Positions 11,173-20,102 are shown, counted from the first letter of the stretch. The stretch: 64,000 nt of DNA from Flavobacterium magnum (GCF_003055625.1 NZ_CP028811.1:1178001-1242000), one strand, 5' to 3'. The notes: a model not told the origin generated them from the letters alone. Numbers and translations are program-made.

Positions 11173-11204
11173 AAAAGTCTGACAGATTTGTCAGGCTTTT
11201 TTTT
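11173..11204 (+). terminator. Intrinsic terminator of atpD-atpC
   Basis: AAAGTCTGACA pairs with TGTCAGGCTTT (11 pairs, one G-U) around a short GATT loop, followed by eight T. Confidence 0.88.
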
Positions 11205-11215
11205 ATTTTTATCCC

Positions 11216-11749
11216 ATGAAAGAAGATGACGAATTTGAACTGGTCGTTCACCAGGGCAGAATGCCAATCTGGAAAACATTACTGGCCGCCATACTTTTTA
11301 CAGGTATGCTTTATTTTTTATATGACATGTTTGTTGTTATCTGGGATTACGGCCTCAATGATGCTACGAACAGGCGTTTTGCCGGAGACATAAAACTCGT
11401 CGGGATGACTCTTGCAGGCGGAATTTCTTTTTCCTTAAGAAAATCCGTAATGATAGACCTTGACAAAAATAGGTTAGTGTCCAAATTTAATGTAGGGCCA
11501 TTTTGCAGGAACGTACGCTCTGAAATTCCACAACTTGAATACGTTTCTGTCTTCCTGGATGGCAAAGGGTACCATCAGGTTAATCTTTGGTATAAAGGGA
11601 ACAAGCACTATAATATGTATGCTTTTGAAGAAAAGAAAAACGCCATGAAATTTGCTGCTAATGTTGCTGTAAAGCTTGATATCGATTTACTTGATGCAAC
11701 CGAAAAAGGAAATTTCCATCGTGTAGATAAATTCTCTTTTATCAATTAA
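11216..11749 (+). CDS. Small membrane protein, unknown function
   Basis: I do not recognise this 177-residue protein. A hydrophobic hairpin lies near the N terminus: a segment at about residues 20-45 (LLAAILFTGMLYFLY) and a shorter one near residues 60-75 (LVGMTLAGGISFSL). The C-terminal hundred residues are soluble, with alternating strands (SVMIDLDKNRLVSKF, YVSVFLDGKGYHQVNLWYKG) that resemble bacterial PH-like domains fused to membrane anchors. This is a fold guess. The gene starts 12 bp after the atpC terminator and no consensus promoter is visible, so some transcription may read through from atpC. Confidence 0.6.
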   Translation: MKEDDEFELVVHQGRMPIWKTLLAAILFTGMLYFLYDMFVVIWDYGLNDATNRRFAGDIKLVGMTLAGGISFSLRKSVMIDLDKNRLVSKFNVGPFCRNVRSEIPQLEYVSVFLDGKGYHQVNLWYKGNKHYNMYAFEEKKNAMKFAANVAVKLDIDLLDATEKGNFHRVDKFSFIN

Positions 11750-11756
11750 TTTTTCA

Positions 11757-11837
11757 GGAGCCATTCCCGCTGTCCGCTATATCTTTTTATTTTTTAAGAA
11801 AAAATAAAAAGGATGCCGCTTCCATCGGGGCTAGGGC
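11757..11837 (+). repeat. Dispersed palindromic repeat, copy A
   Basis: An 81-bp element with a core inverted repeat (TTTTTATTTTTT against AAAAAATAAAAA) flanked by arms ending ATTCCCGC and ATCGGGGCTAGGGC. It matches copies at 23265-23329 (inverted) and 24070-24152 in layout. It lies downstream of the hypothetical gene and of the convergent HTH gene. Confidence 0.75.
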
Positions 11838-11874
11838 TTTGTCCATGAATTTAAAATTTACTCCAGATAACCCA

Positions 11875-12117
11875 TCAAACCGCCTCCAGCATACTTTGAC
11901 GGTTATCCGTACCGTCATCTACATATTCCATAATATCGCCGGGCTGACATTCCAAAACCGCACAAATGGCATCCAACGTCGAAAACCGGATGGCTTTCGC
12001 TTTTCCGGTCTTTAAAATAGAAAGATTTGCTGTTGTAATGCCAATCCTCTCTGCAAGCTCGTTTGAACGCATCTTGCGTTTGGCCAGCATCACGTCTACA
12101 TTGATTATTATAGGCAT
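11875..12117 (-). CDS. XRE-family helix-turn-helix regulator (YozG-like)
   Basis: An 80-residue single-domain DNA-binding protein of the Cro/CI type. The HTH covers about residues 8-62; the recognition region reads AERIGITTANLSILKTGK, and the segment LDAICAVLECQPGDIMEY is typical of short XRE regulators. It starts 2 bp after the end of the DUF2975 gene, an arrangement seen repeatedly for this regulator type, so the membrane protein probably controls or reports to the regulator. This is inference from pairing. The target genes are not known; autoregulation is plausible. Confidence 0.9.
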   Translation of the reverse strand: MPIIINVDVMLAKRKMRSNELAERIGITTANLSILKTGKAKAIRFSTLDAICAVLECQPGDIMEYVDDGTDNRQSMLEAV

Positions 12118-12119
12118 GA

Positions 12120-12632
12120 CTAAACAGTTAATTCATTCTCTTCTTTCAGGTTTTTGGCGATCTTAAAAGCCTCGGCCAACACCATAAAGAACAATCCGAG
12201 GCTGATCGAAAGCAAAAGCGAGTCAAATCCGCCGCCATCGATTTGAATTCCCAAATGGTTCCTGTGAAGCATATTGTAAAAAAATAGCGGAATATGTGTC
12301 AATAAGGTTGATGTAATAATACATTTTCCGATTGCATTAAAATATCGGATGACATCCTCATGGAAAATTTCCCTTTTTCTGAAATGCGCCACAGTCTTAC
12401 GCAAAAGATAAATAGCGTAAACAAAGAACAGTCCGCCCGCAGCGCCCAGCATGATTACCAGTTTTCCGCCCCATTCCGCAGCGCTGACTTCCTGTCCGTT
12501 AATTTTTAAAGGGCCCTCATCGGCCGATCCGGATAAATAGATCGGGACGAAGATTGTCATGCCCGCAACGGCCAGAAGCGAAAACAGGAAGGACAGATCA
12601 ATCAGTGTTTTCAGAATATTCAGCTTTCTCAT
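12120..12632 (-). CDS. DUF2975 family membrane protein
   Basis: A 170-residue protein with four predicted membrane segments (near LIDLSFLFSLLAVAGMTIFV, LVIMLGAAGGLFFVYAIYLL, CIITSTLLTHIPLFFY and LLLSISLGLFFMVLAEAF), the usual layout of DUF2975. I place the start at 12632 (MRKLNILK) rather than 12656, because the -7 box of a consensus promoter covers 12654-12661. This gives a leader of about 15-20 nt. It forms an operon with the HTH gene downstream. The function is unknown; a membrane partner of the XRE regulator is the likely role. Confidence 0.85.
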   Translation of the reverse strand: MRKLNILKTLIDLSFLFSLLAVAGMTIFVPIYLSGSADEGPLKINGQEVSAAEWGGKLVIMLGAAGGLFFVYAIYLLRKTVAHFRKREIFHEDVIRYFNAIGKCIITSTLLTHIPLFFYNMLHRNHLGIQIDGGGFDSLLLSISLGLFFMVLAEAFKIAKNLKEENELTV

Positions 12633-12653
12633 TTTTGATGGTTTTAATCGCAT

Positions 12654-12681
12654 CAAATATATGAAAATTATCGAAAAACAA
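12654..12681 (-). promoter_or_regulatory. Promoter of the DUF2975-HTH operon
   Basis: Read on the minus strand: TTG (12681-12679), a 17-bp spacer, then TATATTTG (12661-12654), an exact consensus. It decides the start codon of the DUF2975 gene. Confidence 0.82.
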
Positions 12682-12799
12682 TAATAAAATACTTTATATC
12701 AATATATTTTGTAATCTATCGTTTAAGGACGTGTTGTCTGCTTTTAAAAAATCCCCGGTGCGCTAATGATCGGACAGATGCCCATCTTACTACTGCCAT

Positions 12800-14485
12800 C
12801 TACCAGAACAGCATATATAACGCCGCCGTTATCGCGCAGACAATAATTGCCCCTACGGTAAAGCTTGCATTGGTTTTGAACATGGAAGAATCCACCTCAA
12901 GGCCATTAGGCTGAACACCGTTACGGGTTTCATATCTACTGATTGCATACATCCCCACCACACAGAATCCAAACACAATGGCCATACGGTCAATAAAAGG
13001 GATTTCATACACGCCACTGCCGTTGGGTACGGCCCAACCATAATCGTAAAGGAACGACAAGTCCATGAATCCGGGCATGAATTTCAGCGCAATCGACAAT
13101 ACAAACCCGCCAATCATAGCGAACAAAGCCGCGTTTGATGTGGTCTTTTTCCAAAAGAAGCCAAGCAGGAACATCGCAAAAACGCCCGGACTTACAAATC
13201 CGGTGTATTCCTGGATGTACTGAAAGCCCTGCTTGCCTTCGCCCATCAGTTTTTCACCGATGACCAGCGCGAGCAATATCGCCATCAGCATCGAGATTAC
13301 TACCGTGATTTTACCGATGCGTACCACTTTTTTGTCATCCGCCTCTTTGTTGATGGCTTTCTTATAAATATCCAGCGAGAAAATGGTAGCAATACTGTTT
13401 GCCTTTCCGGCCAACGAGGCCACGATTGCTGCAGTAAGCGCTGCGAACGCCACGCCTTTTAGTCCGGTGGGCAACAGGTTCAGCAATGTGGGATACGCCT
13501 TATTCACATCGACAATACCGTGCGAATCGAGCAACTCCGTCTGGAACATGCCCTGTTGGTATAATACATAGGCAGCGATTCCGGGAATCACTACGATGAG
13601 CGGCATGAGTAATTTCAGGAAGGCACTAAACAGGATGCCGGCACGCGCGGTTTTCAAATCGGCGCCCAAGGCCCTCTGTGTGATGTATTGGTTGCAGCCC
13701 CAGTAATTCAGGTTGGTGATCAGCATCCCGCCAACCAGAACCGAAATGCCCGGCAAATCCATATAATTTGGGTTGGTTTTGTCAAAGATCATGTGGAAGT
13801 GGTCGTTTGCCTTTGTCGTCAACAGCCGGAACCCATTGAGCACCCCGGATTCACCGAATTTATCAGCTACCAGATCCAATGCGATGTAGGTCGCAACCAA
13901 TCCGCCCAATACCAGGAAAAACACCTGCACCACATCGGTATATCCAATTACTTTCATACCGCCCAACGTGATGAAGATGGCAAACAATGCCAGCAACCCG
14001 ATGCACAGATGGATATCCAGTCCGGAAATACCATGGATTGCCAAGGCGCCCAAATACAGGATGGACATCAGGTTGACCACCACGTACAGCAGCAGCCAGA
14101 ACACCGCCATAATCATCGCGACGGTGCCGTTATAGCGCTGGTTCAGGAATTGGGGCATCGTAAATATCTTATTTTTCAGGTACACCGGAATGAAAAATAC
14201 AGCCACGATGACCAGTGTGATTGCCGCCATCCATTCATAAGTCGCAATGGCAAGTCCGAGTTTAAAGCCACTCCCGCTCATCCCGATGAACTGCTCTGCA
14301 CTGATGTTGCTCGCAATCAGTGAAGCGCCGATGGCCCACCAGGTCAGCGAACCTTCTGCAAGAAAATAGTCCTTGCTCGACGTTTCGGCTGCCTTCTTTT
14401 TGCGGTAAATCCATAGTCCGTAACCGGCAATCAATATGAAATAGCAAAAGAAAACGATATAGTCCTGGGTTGATAAGGTGCTCAT
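12800..14485 (-). CDS. Sodium/sugar symporter (SSS family, SglT-like)
   Basis: A 561-residue inner-membrane transporter of the sodium:solute symporter family, with about 13-14 hydrophobic helices. The family landmark is SLIASNISAEQFIGMSGSG near residues 55-75; the YIALD, LAGKANSIATIFSLDIYK and WKKTTSNAALFAMIGG stretches also fit SglT-like sugar carriers. It is the last gene of the galM-GH53-galK-galT operon (23 bp after galT), which makes galactose the most likely substrate. That substrate is inferred from context. A second weak possibility is a galactobiose or other hexose carrier. Confidence 0.9.
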   Translation of the reverse strand: MSTLSTQDYIVFFCYFILIAGYGLWIYRKKKAAETSSKDYFLAEGSLTWWAIGASLIASNISAEQFIGMSGSGFKLGLAIATYEWMAAITLVIVAVFFIPVYLKNKIFTMPQFLNQRYNGTVAMIMAVFWLLLYVVVNLMSILYLGALAIHGISGLDIHLCIGLLALFAIFITLGGMKVIGYTDVVQVFFLVLGGLVATYIALDLVADKFGESGVLNGFRLLTTKANDHFHMIFDKTNPNYMDLPGISVLVGGMLITNLNYWGCNQYITQRALGADLKTARAGILFSAFLKLLMPLIVVIPGIAAYVLYQQGMFQTELLDSHGIVDVNKAYPTLLNLLPTGLKGVAFAALTAAIVASLAGKANSIATIFSLDIYKKAINKEADDKKVVRIGKITVVISMLMAILLALVIGEKLMGEGKQGFQYIQEYTGFVSPGVFAMFLLGFFWKKTTSNAALFAMIGGFVLSIALKFMPGFMDLSFLYDYGWAVPNGSGVYEIPFIDRMAIVFGFCVVGMYAISRYETRNGVQPNGLEVDSSMFKTNASFTVGAIIVCAITAALYMLFW

Positions 14486-14508
14486 AGGTTTTGGTTTAAG
14501 AGGAAAAG

Positions 14509-15555
14509 TTAACGTTGTTTGTAATGGATGTCCGGAAGCTGCCTCAGGATTTCGGCACTCTTTTCCGGGGTGATGTCTCGCTGCGCCTCGCCTAGCATCT
14601 CATAGCCGACCATAAACTTACGGACGCTCGCGGACCGCAGCAAAGGCGGATAGAAATGCATGTGGAAATGCCATTCCGGGTGCGCGGCTTTGTCCGTCGG
14701 TGCCTGATGTATGCCCGACGAATACGGGAACGAGGTTTCAAAAAGGTTGTCATATTTCACAGTGATGCCCTTCATGATTTCTGCGTAAGCGCGCTTCTCA
14801 TCGTGGCTCATAGCGATCAGGCTCCCGAAGTGCCGCCTGCTGATGATCATCGTTTCATACGGCCAGGTCGCCCAGAATGGGACCAAAGCGACAAAGTGCG
14901 CGTTTGAGAGCACAATTCGTTCTTCACGCTGCATTTCCTGCTCGAGGTAATCCTGCAAAAGGCTCGAATTATTTTTGCGATAGTATTTCTCGAGTTGTCT
15001 CTGCGTTTTTTCTACTTCGGTCGGCAATGAGGATTGTGCCCAGATCTGTCCGTGAGGGTGCGGATTGCTGCAGCCCATCACCGCCCCTTTATTCTCGAAA
15101 ATCTGTACGTGGTTGATGAAATCGTGCTGCCCTAATTCAAGGTATTGCCGGGTCCAGAGCGCAATGATTTTCTCGATGTCAGCTACATACATTTCCGGGA
15201 TGGTAAGGTTATGGTTTGGCGAGAAGCACACCACGCGGTTGATGCCTCGCTCGGGCTGAAACCGAAAAAGCGCATCGGTATTGACGTCGGAAGCAATGTC
15301 ATCGCTGAGCAGCGCCGGGAAATCATTATCGAAAACATAGGCATGCTCGTAGTTTGGATTCTGTTCACCATTAGACCTGAAATTGCCGGGACACAAATAG
15401 CAGCCGGGATCATATTCCGGCAGCCTGTCCTCGCTCAAAGATTCTTTCTGCCCCTGCCATGGCCTTTTGGCCCGGTGCGGGGAAACGAGTATCCATTCGC
15501 CGGTGAGCGGATTGTAACGGCGGTGCGGGTGTTCGTTGCGGTCGAATGTTTTCAT
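14509..15555 (-). CDS. galT: Galactose-1-phosphate uridylyltransferase
   Basis: Exchanges UMP between UDP-glucose and galactose-1-phosphate in the Leloir pathway. The 348 residues starting at MKTFDRNEHPHRRYN match GalT; an upstream in-frame ATG at 15750 would add 65 residues that overlap galK and do not look like GalT, so it is rejected. Conserved blocks: NPLTGEWILVSPHRAKRPWQ, CYLCPGN (metal-binding Cys pair) near residue 53, and the active-site motif SNPHPHGQIWA with its nucleophilic His. It follows galK by 37 bp. Confidence 0.97.
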   Translation of the reverse strand: MKTFDRNEHPHRRYNPLTGEWILVSPHRAKRPWQGQKESLSEDRLPEYDPGCYLCPGNFRSNGEQNPNYEHAYVFDNDFPALLSDDIASDVNTDALFRFQPERGINRVVCFSPNHNLTIPEMYVADIEKIIALWTRQYLELGQHDFINHVQIFENKGAVMGCSNPHPHGQIWAQSSLPTEVEKTQRQLEKYYRKNNSSLLQDYLEQEMQREERIVLSNAHFVALVPFWATWPYETMIISRRHFGSLIAMSHDEKRAYAEIMKGITVKYDNLFETSFPYSSGIHQAPTDKAAHPEWHFHMHFYPPLLRSASVRKFMVGYEMLGEAQRDITPEKSAEILRQLPDIHYKQR

Positions 15556-15592
15556 GTTATACCTTTTCGGTTCTGTGATTGCTTCCGAAGCA

Positions 15593-16765
15593 TCATGGTT
15601 TATATACCGACGTGCCGTCTGAAATCTTAATTTTATATGCTTCAGGCACGATGCCGAATTTTTCTGAATAGGCTCTCGATGTTTTTTCGATGAGGTCATC
15701 TTCACTGCCTTTTTCGACCAGGCAAATCGCACAGCCGCCGAAACCGCCACCCATCATGCGCGCACCGAGCACCGTGGGCTCGCCCAATACCATATCGACC
15801 AGGAAATCGATTTCAGGACAGCTTACCTCGTATTCCTTAGAAAGGCCGCGGTGCGTTTCGCTTATCAAGCTGCCAAGGTATGCAAAATCTGCTTGTTCCA
15901 AAGCAGTGACCGCGTCGCGCACCCGCTGTATTTCCTTGACCACAAAATGGCAACGACGAAAATTGACGTCTCCCAGTACCTCTCGCAGTTGCAGCAACTG
16001 TTCTTCTGTGCAATCCCGGAAATGCTTTACATCGGGAAAGTTTGCCTTCACCACGGCCAGGCCTTCGGCCGTCTCACGGCGCCGGTCATTATATCCTGAA
16101 GTGAGGTGGGTGTGCTTGACTTTACTGTCGAGCAGCAGCAGCGCGTAATTCCGGAAATCGGCGTTGTGGTATTCGTAGGCAAGGCTGTCGCAATCCAGTT
16201 TGATTACCTTGTTTTTCTTGCCAAAGACACTGGCAAACTGGTCCATAATCCCGCAATGGACGCCGGCGAAGGTGTGCTCCGCTTTTTGTCCGATAAGCGC
16301 CAGCTGTTCTTTGGAAAGACCCAATGAAAAAATGGTGTTCATTGCAAATCCGAAGCCGCATTCAACTGCCGCAGACGATGACAGCCCCGCACCCATCGGG
16401 ATGGTACTGCTGAAAGCGAGTTGAAATCCTTTGACGGGCAATCCCATGCTGATAAGCTGCTGCAGCACGCCAAGGATGTAATTCGGCCACATGGCGGCAA
16501 CCGGCACAATCGGGTCCGGAAGGCTGAAGCTGTATTTTTCATTCAGGTCCAACGCTATTAAAGTGCATTGTTCAGAATCGCTTTCTGACACAGCAAAACA
16601 AACGTATTTGTTAATGGCGGCAGGCAACACAAAACCATTGTTGTAGTCCACGTGTTCGCCAATGATATTGATTCGCCCCGGCGACAAGAACAGGTGTTGC
16701 GGCCCGGATCCGAATTCCTTTTCGAAGGCTGCTGCGGTGTGGCCGGCAAGTTTCTTCTTGTTCAT
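15593..16765 (-). CDS. galK: Galactokinase
   Basis: Phosphorylates alpha-D-galactose at C1 using ATP; a GHMP kinase of 390 residues, full length. The galactokinase signature GRINIIGEHVDYNNGFVLP lies near residues 30-48, the ATP-binding GHMP motif is PMGAGLSSSAAVE near residue 125, and the C-terminal GHMP block reads RMMGGGFGGCAI near residue 340. It sits between the endo-galactanase gene (10 bp upstream) and galT (37 bp downstream). Confidence 0.97.
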   Translation of the reverse strand: MNKKKLAGHTAAAFEKEFGSGPQHLFLSPGRINIIGEHVDYNNGFVLPAAINKYVCFAVSESDSEQCTLIALDLNEKYSFSLPDPIVPVAAMWPNYILGVLQQLISMGLPVKGFQLAFSSTIPMGAGLSSSAAVECGFGFAMNTIFSLGLSKEQLALIGQKAEHTFAGVHCGIMDQFASVFGKKNKVIKLDCDSLAYEYHNADFRNYALLLLDSKVKHTHLTSGYNDRRRETAEGLAVVKANFPDVKHFRDCTEEQLLQLREVLGDVNFRRCHFVVKEIQRVRDAVTALEQADFAYLGSLISETHRGLSKEYEVSCPEIDFLVDMVLGEPTVLGARMMGGGFGGCAICLVEKGSEDDLIEKTSRAYSEKFGIVPEAYKIKISDGTSVYKP

Positions 16766-16775
16766 AAATCAGTAC

Positions 16776-17849
16776 TTATTCGGCGAAAGCAGCCATTACA
16801 GGAAGTGCATTGTGGTCGAAATCCCAGAGCGCCTGATTTTCAAAAGTCGAGCCGTTTGTGGCTTCGGCGCCGCGAAAAGACACCCATTCGCCGCCCCAAT
16901 ACGCGAAACCAAAACCTTTTGAAGTGGATTGGACCGTATTTTTCAACGCCGAAAGGAAACCGCTCTGCCCGGTAGGCGTTGCGGGAAAGCCCGGGATGAG
17001 CTGCTCTTCGAGTCCGACGATGTTGTTCGTCCAATCGGACCACTGCAGCGTAAACGGGTAGGCAGTTTCGGCAATGATGACTTTCTTGCCATATGTTGCG
17101 CCCAATGATTCGATCGTATTCTTGAGAGCAGTCAGATTTTTGCCGTGCCACACAGGGTAATAGGACAAACCGATATAATCATAGTCGATGCCCGACACTT
17201 TGCCGAAAAACCAGTCGGCACCCGTAATCCCTGCAAAGTGCAACATGATTTTCGTGTTAGGCGCCTTGGTGCGTATCGTGTTGCTCACCGCGGCAGCGAG
17301 TTGCAGGTACTGTGCTTCGTTGGTGGTCAGTTTCCCTTTTGGCCAAAGAAATCCGTCATTGGTCTCATTCCCGATCTGAAATATATCCGGCTGGATTTCA
17401 TCAATGACAGTCGCCGTGTAAGCCGAAACAGCCGTTTTCAGATCGTCAAATCCAAGATTTTGCCAGGCAGCGGGCGTGGTTTGATTTCCCGGATCGGCCC
17501 AGGTATCCGAATAGTGCACGGTCAGCCAGACCTTCATTCCGGCGTTTTTGACACGCGCGGCGAACGCCTTGACTTCGGCCATCCCTGAATGTGAGGTGCC
17601 GGGATCCTTCCAGAGCCGTATGCGGATCGTGTTGCATCCCGCATTTTTCAGTGTGGTCAATGGATCTTCGGGCTGGCCGTTGCTTTTGTACACGGCACCG
17701 CTATTTTCTGCTTCAGGCAGCGTGGACATGTCGGCCGCACGGATGAATTCTTCAACCGCCGGATTTTCGATGGTTTTTTTGTCGTCGCCGGAGCAGGAAG
17801 CGGCAAATGTGGCTGCAAACGCCAGTAAAGCTATAATTTTCATTTTCAT
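16776..17849 (-). CDS. GH53 endo-beta-1,4-galactanase lipoprotein
   Basis: Hydrolyses beta-1,4-galactan (type I arabinogalactan, pectin side chains) at the cell surface. The 357-residue protein has a lipoprotein signal with lipobox AASC followed by SGDDKK. The rest is a GH53 barrel: FIRAADMSTLPEAE, then RIRLWKDPG, then the acid/base Glu in GNETNDG (Glu162) and the nucleophile Glu in IIAETAYP (Glu261). Its start codon overlaps the galM stop by 4 bp (ATGA), so translation is coupled. Released galactose or galacto-oligosaccharides would feed the neighbouring symporter and Leloir enzymes. Confidence 0.94.
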   Translation of the reverse strand: MKMKIIALLAFAATFAASCSGDDKKTIENPAVEEFIRAADMSTLPEAENSGAVYKSNGQPEDPLTTLKNAGCNTIRIRLWKDPGTSHSGMAEVKAFAARVKNAGMKVWLTVHYSDTWADPGNQTTPAAWQNLGFDDLKTAVSAYTATVIDEIQPDIFQIGNETNDGFLWPKGKLTTNEAQYLQLAAAVSNTIRTKAPNTKIMLHFAGITGADWFFGKVSGIDYDYIGLSYYPVWHGKNLTALKNTIESLGATYGKKVIIAETAYPFTLQWSDWTNNIVGLEEQLIPGFPATPTGQSGFLSALKNTVQSTSKGFGFAYWGGEWVSFRGAEATNGSTFENQALWDFDHNALPVMAAFAE

Positions 17850-18892
17850 GATGAGGGATTTATAAATTTGTAAGTCGTCCGATGGTGGTAGCTGTCGCCT
17901 TTCTTCAATATGGCCGTCGGGAAATGCGCGTGATTCGGCGCGTCAGGAAAGTTCTGGGTTTCAAAACAAATGCCGCTGAGGTTATGGTACGCGGCATCTT
18001 CCTTGCCTTGAATCCTGCCAAAACAATTGCCGCCGACATAAATGTGAAGCCCGGGCTGGTTGGTACGGACCTCCATTTGCAAGTTGCCGCTGCGGGACGA
18101 TAATGTCGCCGCAACTTCTTCATTATCCAATACAAAGGTGTGGTCGATACGCTTCGGGCAGGGTTTGGCGGACCGGAAATCGAATTCGGTATTCTGCACG
18201 TTGATAAAATTTCCGGTAGGCACGTTATCCGGATCGGTCTCGAGCAGCTGCCCTGAATTGACCGTCAACTGCTGCCAGACGATGGATTGATCGTGACCGT
18301 CAAGGTTAAAATAGCTGTGGTGTGTGAGATTGATGATCGTATCCTTATCTGCGGAAGCGACATATTCTAATTTCAATTCATTGTCGTCGGTAAGTGAATA
18401 GGTCAGAGAAACATCCAATGTTCCGGGATAACCCCCCTCGCCATCGGGGCTGTTGCGGGTAAATGTGAGTGTGTTTGTGCCGGGGACACATTTCCAGATT
18501 TGCTGGCTGAATCCGCGGTGACCGCCATGAAGCGCGTGGTTTCTGTGGTTGCTATCGAGTTGGATTGTCTTGCCGTTTAGCTGGCAGCGAGCATGCGCAA
18601 TACGCCCTGCATACCGGCCGACCGTCGCGCCGAGATAAGGTGCGCTGGGCAAACCGAACGAATCGATGTAATCCTTCAGGCATTCAAAACCCAGGCCGAC
18701 ATCGGTCAGGGCGCCACTGTTGTCCGGAATTTTGAGCGAGGTAATCGTGGCGCCGAAGTCAGTAGCGCGCAAAATCATCCCGTTACCGTTTGAGATTTCG
18801 TAAATGAAGCATTCGTTACCCTGCTCATCAAAACCGAATGAATTCGCAGAAATCTCAGTCTGAAAATGTGGAATGTGTTTTGTTTGCATCAC
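17846..18892 (-). CDS. galM: Aldose 1-epimerase (galactose mutarotase)
   Basis: Interconverts beta- and alpha-D-galactose so that GalK can use it. The 348 residues fit the family. The fold blocks include TDFGATITSLKIPDN, PYLGATVGRYAGRIA, NHALHGGHRGFS (catalytic-site His), and HHSYFNLDGH (second His). It is the first gene of the galactan operon, starting 14-20 nt after a -7-like box, and its stop overlaps the GH53 start. Confidence 0.95.
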   Translation of the reverse strand: MMQTKHIPHFQTEISANSFGFDEQGNECFIYEISNGNGMILRATDFGATITSLKIPDNSGALTDVGLGFECLKDYIDSFGLPSAPYLGATVGRYAGRIAHARCQLNGKTIQLDSNHRNHALHGGHRGFSQQIWKCVPGTNTLTFTRNSPDGEGGYPGTLDVSLTYSLTDDNELKLEYVASADKDTIINLTHHSYFNLDGHDQSIVWQQLTVNSGQLLETDPDNVPTGNFINVQNTEFDFRSAKPCPKRIDHTFVLDNEEVAATLSSRSGNLQMEVRTNQPGLHIYVGGNCFGRIQGKEDAAYHNLSGICFETQNFPDAPNHAHFPTAILKKGDSYHHRTTYKFINPSS

Positions 18893-18912
18893 TTTGTTAT
18901 CAAATACAAAAT

Positions 18913-18920
18913 CAAAAATA
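18913..18920 (-). promoter_or_regulatory. -7 box of the galactan operon promoter
   Basis: TATTTTTG on the minus strand matches TAnnTTTG. No TTG is found 17 or 19 bp upstream; that position borders the GntR operator candidate at 18941-18965, which would suit a promoter that needs an activator. Confidence 0.5.
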
Positions 18921-18940
18921 AAAAAAGATGCGTATGACCC

Positions 18941-18965
18941 ATACCAGTACCTACCAGTTTGGTAT
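18941..18965. promoter_or_regulatory. Candidate GntR operator in the galM/gntR divergent region
   Basis: A 25-bp site with end repeats ATACCA and TGGTAT, and inside it a direct repeat of TACCAGT with a 10-bp period. It overlaps a TATATTTG box (18963-18970) that would serve the gntR gene, and lies just upstream of the -7 box of the opposite operon, so one site could control both promoters. Confidence 0.55.
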
Positions 18966-18984
18966 ATTTGAAAAATTTTTCGCC

Positions 18985-19983
18985 ATGAAGCTCATTACCA
19001 TCCAAAACAATATCGGTGTGCCCAAATACCGGCAGATTATCGGCTCGATTGAAAAAGCGATTGAAGAGTCGCGCCTGCCGCGTGGCGTGAAATTGCCGTC
19101 GGTAAATAAAATCAGTATGGAATTTTCGTTGTCGCGCGATACGGTCTTGCTGGCTTATGAAGAGCTCAAGAAGCGTGGTATCGTGTTTGCAATTCCCGGA
19201 AAGGGCTATTATGTGAAAAGTACTGAGGTGGCGATAGAGCAGAAAATCTTCCTGCTGTTCGATGAGCTGAACAGTTTTAAGGAAGATTTGTACAACGCGT
19301 TCCTTGCCAATATTGGGTCGAAAGCGCGCGTTGACATCTTCTTTCACCATTTCAACATTAACGTTTTCAGGAAGCTTGTGGATGACGCCAACGGCAATTA
19401 TACCCGATACGTAATTATGCCCACCAATCTTTCGCTTGCTGCCGACGTAATCAAAACCCTACCGGTTGACGAGGTTTTTATTCTCGACCAGACCAATTCG
19501 GAATTGGAGGCCTACCCATCGGTGCACCAGAATTTCGCAAAGGATATTTACGATGCGTTGCTTCAAGGCAGGCAGCGGCTGCAAATGTACCGTAAGATGA
19601 TCCTGATTTTTCCGGGTTTTCGCGAGCCTTTGGGGATGAAGGAAGGTTTCCTGAAATTCTGTTCGGATTACCAATTTGAGTTTGAAGTCATTCCGGAATT
19701 CGATCAACGCGCTATCAGTAATGGCGAAGTCTATATTATCCCCAATGATCGGGACCTGGTGCGGGTGATTGAAAAATCGAATGCGATGGGTTTGGTTTTG
19801 GGCACCGACTTCGGAATCATTTCCTACAATGAGACGCCGTTGAAAAAAATTGTGGCCAATGGCATTACAACCATTTCGACCGATTTTATTGCGATGGGAC
19901 GGATTATGGCGCAGATGGTTGCTGAAAGCAGGAAAACCCAGATCCAGAATCAGAGTGCTCTGATTATGCGCCGGTCTCTGTAA
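18985..19983 (+). CDS. GntR-family regulator with LacI-type sugar-binding domain
   Basis: A 332-residue regulator. The N-terminal winged helix covers about residues 8-75 (PKYRQIIGSIEKAIEES, LPSVNKISMEFSLSRDTV, IPGKGYYVKS). The rest resembles the periplasmic-binding-protein fold of LacI/GalR effectors (YVIMPTNLSLAADVIKTL, VFILDQTNSELEAY, GLVLGTDFGIISYNE). The start MKLITIQ at 18985 is preferred to 18928, because the earlier start would put the operator and -7 box inside the gene. It is divergent from the galactan operon and is the obvious candidate to control it in response to galactose or a galacto-oligosaccharide. Whether it activates or represses is not shown by sequence. Confidence 0.88.
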   Translation: MKLITIQNNIGVPKYRQIIGSIEKAIEESRLPRGVKLPSVNKISMEFSLSRDTVLLAYEELKKRGIVFAIPGKGYYVKSTEVAIEQKIFLLFDELNSFKEDLYNAFLANIGSKARVDIFFHHFNINVFRKLVDDANGNYTRYVIMPTNLSLAADVIKTLPVDEVFILDQTNSELEAYPSVHQNFAKDIYDALLQGRQRLQMYRKMILIFPGFREPLGMKEGFLKFCSDYQFEFEVIPEFDQRAISNGEVYIIPNDRDLVRVIEKSNAMGLVLGTDFGIISYNETPLKKIVANGITTISTDFIAMGRIMAQMVAESRKTQIQNQSALIMRRSL

Positions 19984-20102
19984 GTTAACTTTTCGTTCTG
20001 GGTGAATTTTGAAAAACTTGAATATTTAAATGTAACACATTGACTGACAGACTGATTAATTTTATTATAAAGTTCACGGAATACAAATTAACAGTCAAAG
20101 TC

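Noticed and set aside
13688..14323. A 211-codon plus-strand frame opposite the symporter gene
   Set aside because: It is a by-product of codon bias on the opposite strand; the protein is His/Gln-rich with no domain.
15556..15750. A longer galT starting at 15750
   Set aside because: The extra 65 residues overlap galK and are unlike the GalT N terminus, while the start at 15555 begins the conserved NPLTGEW region.
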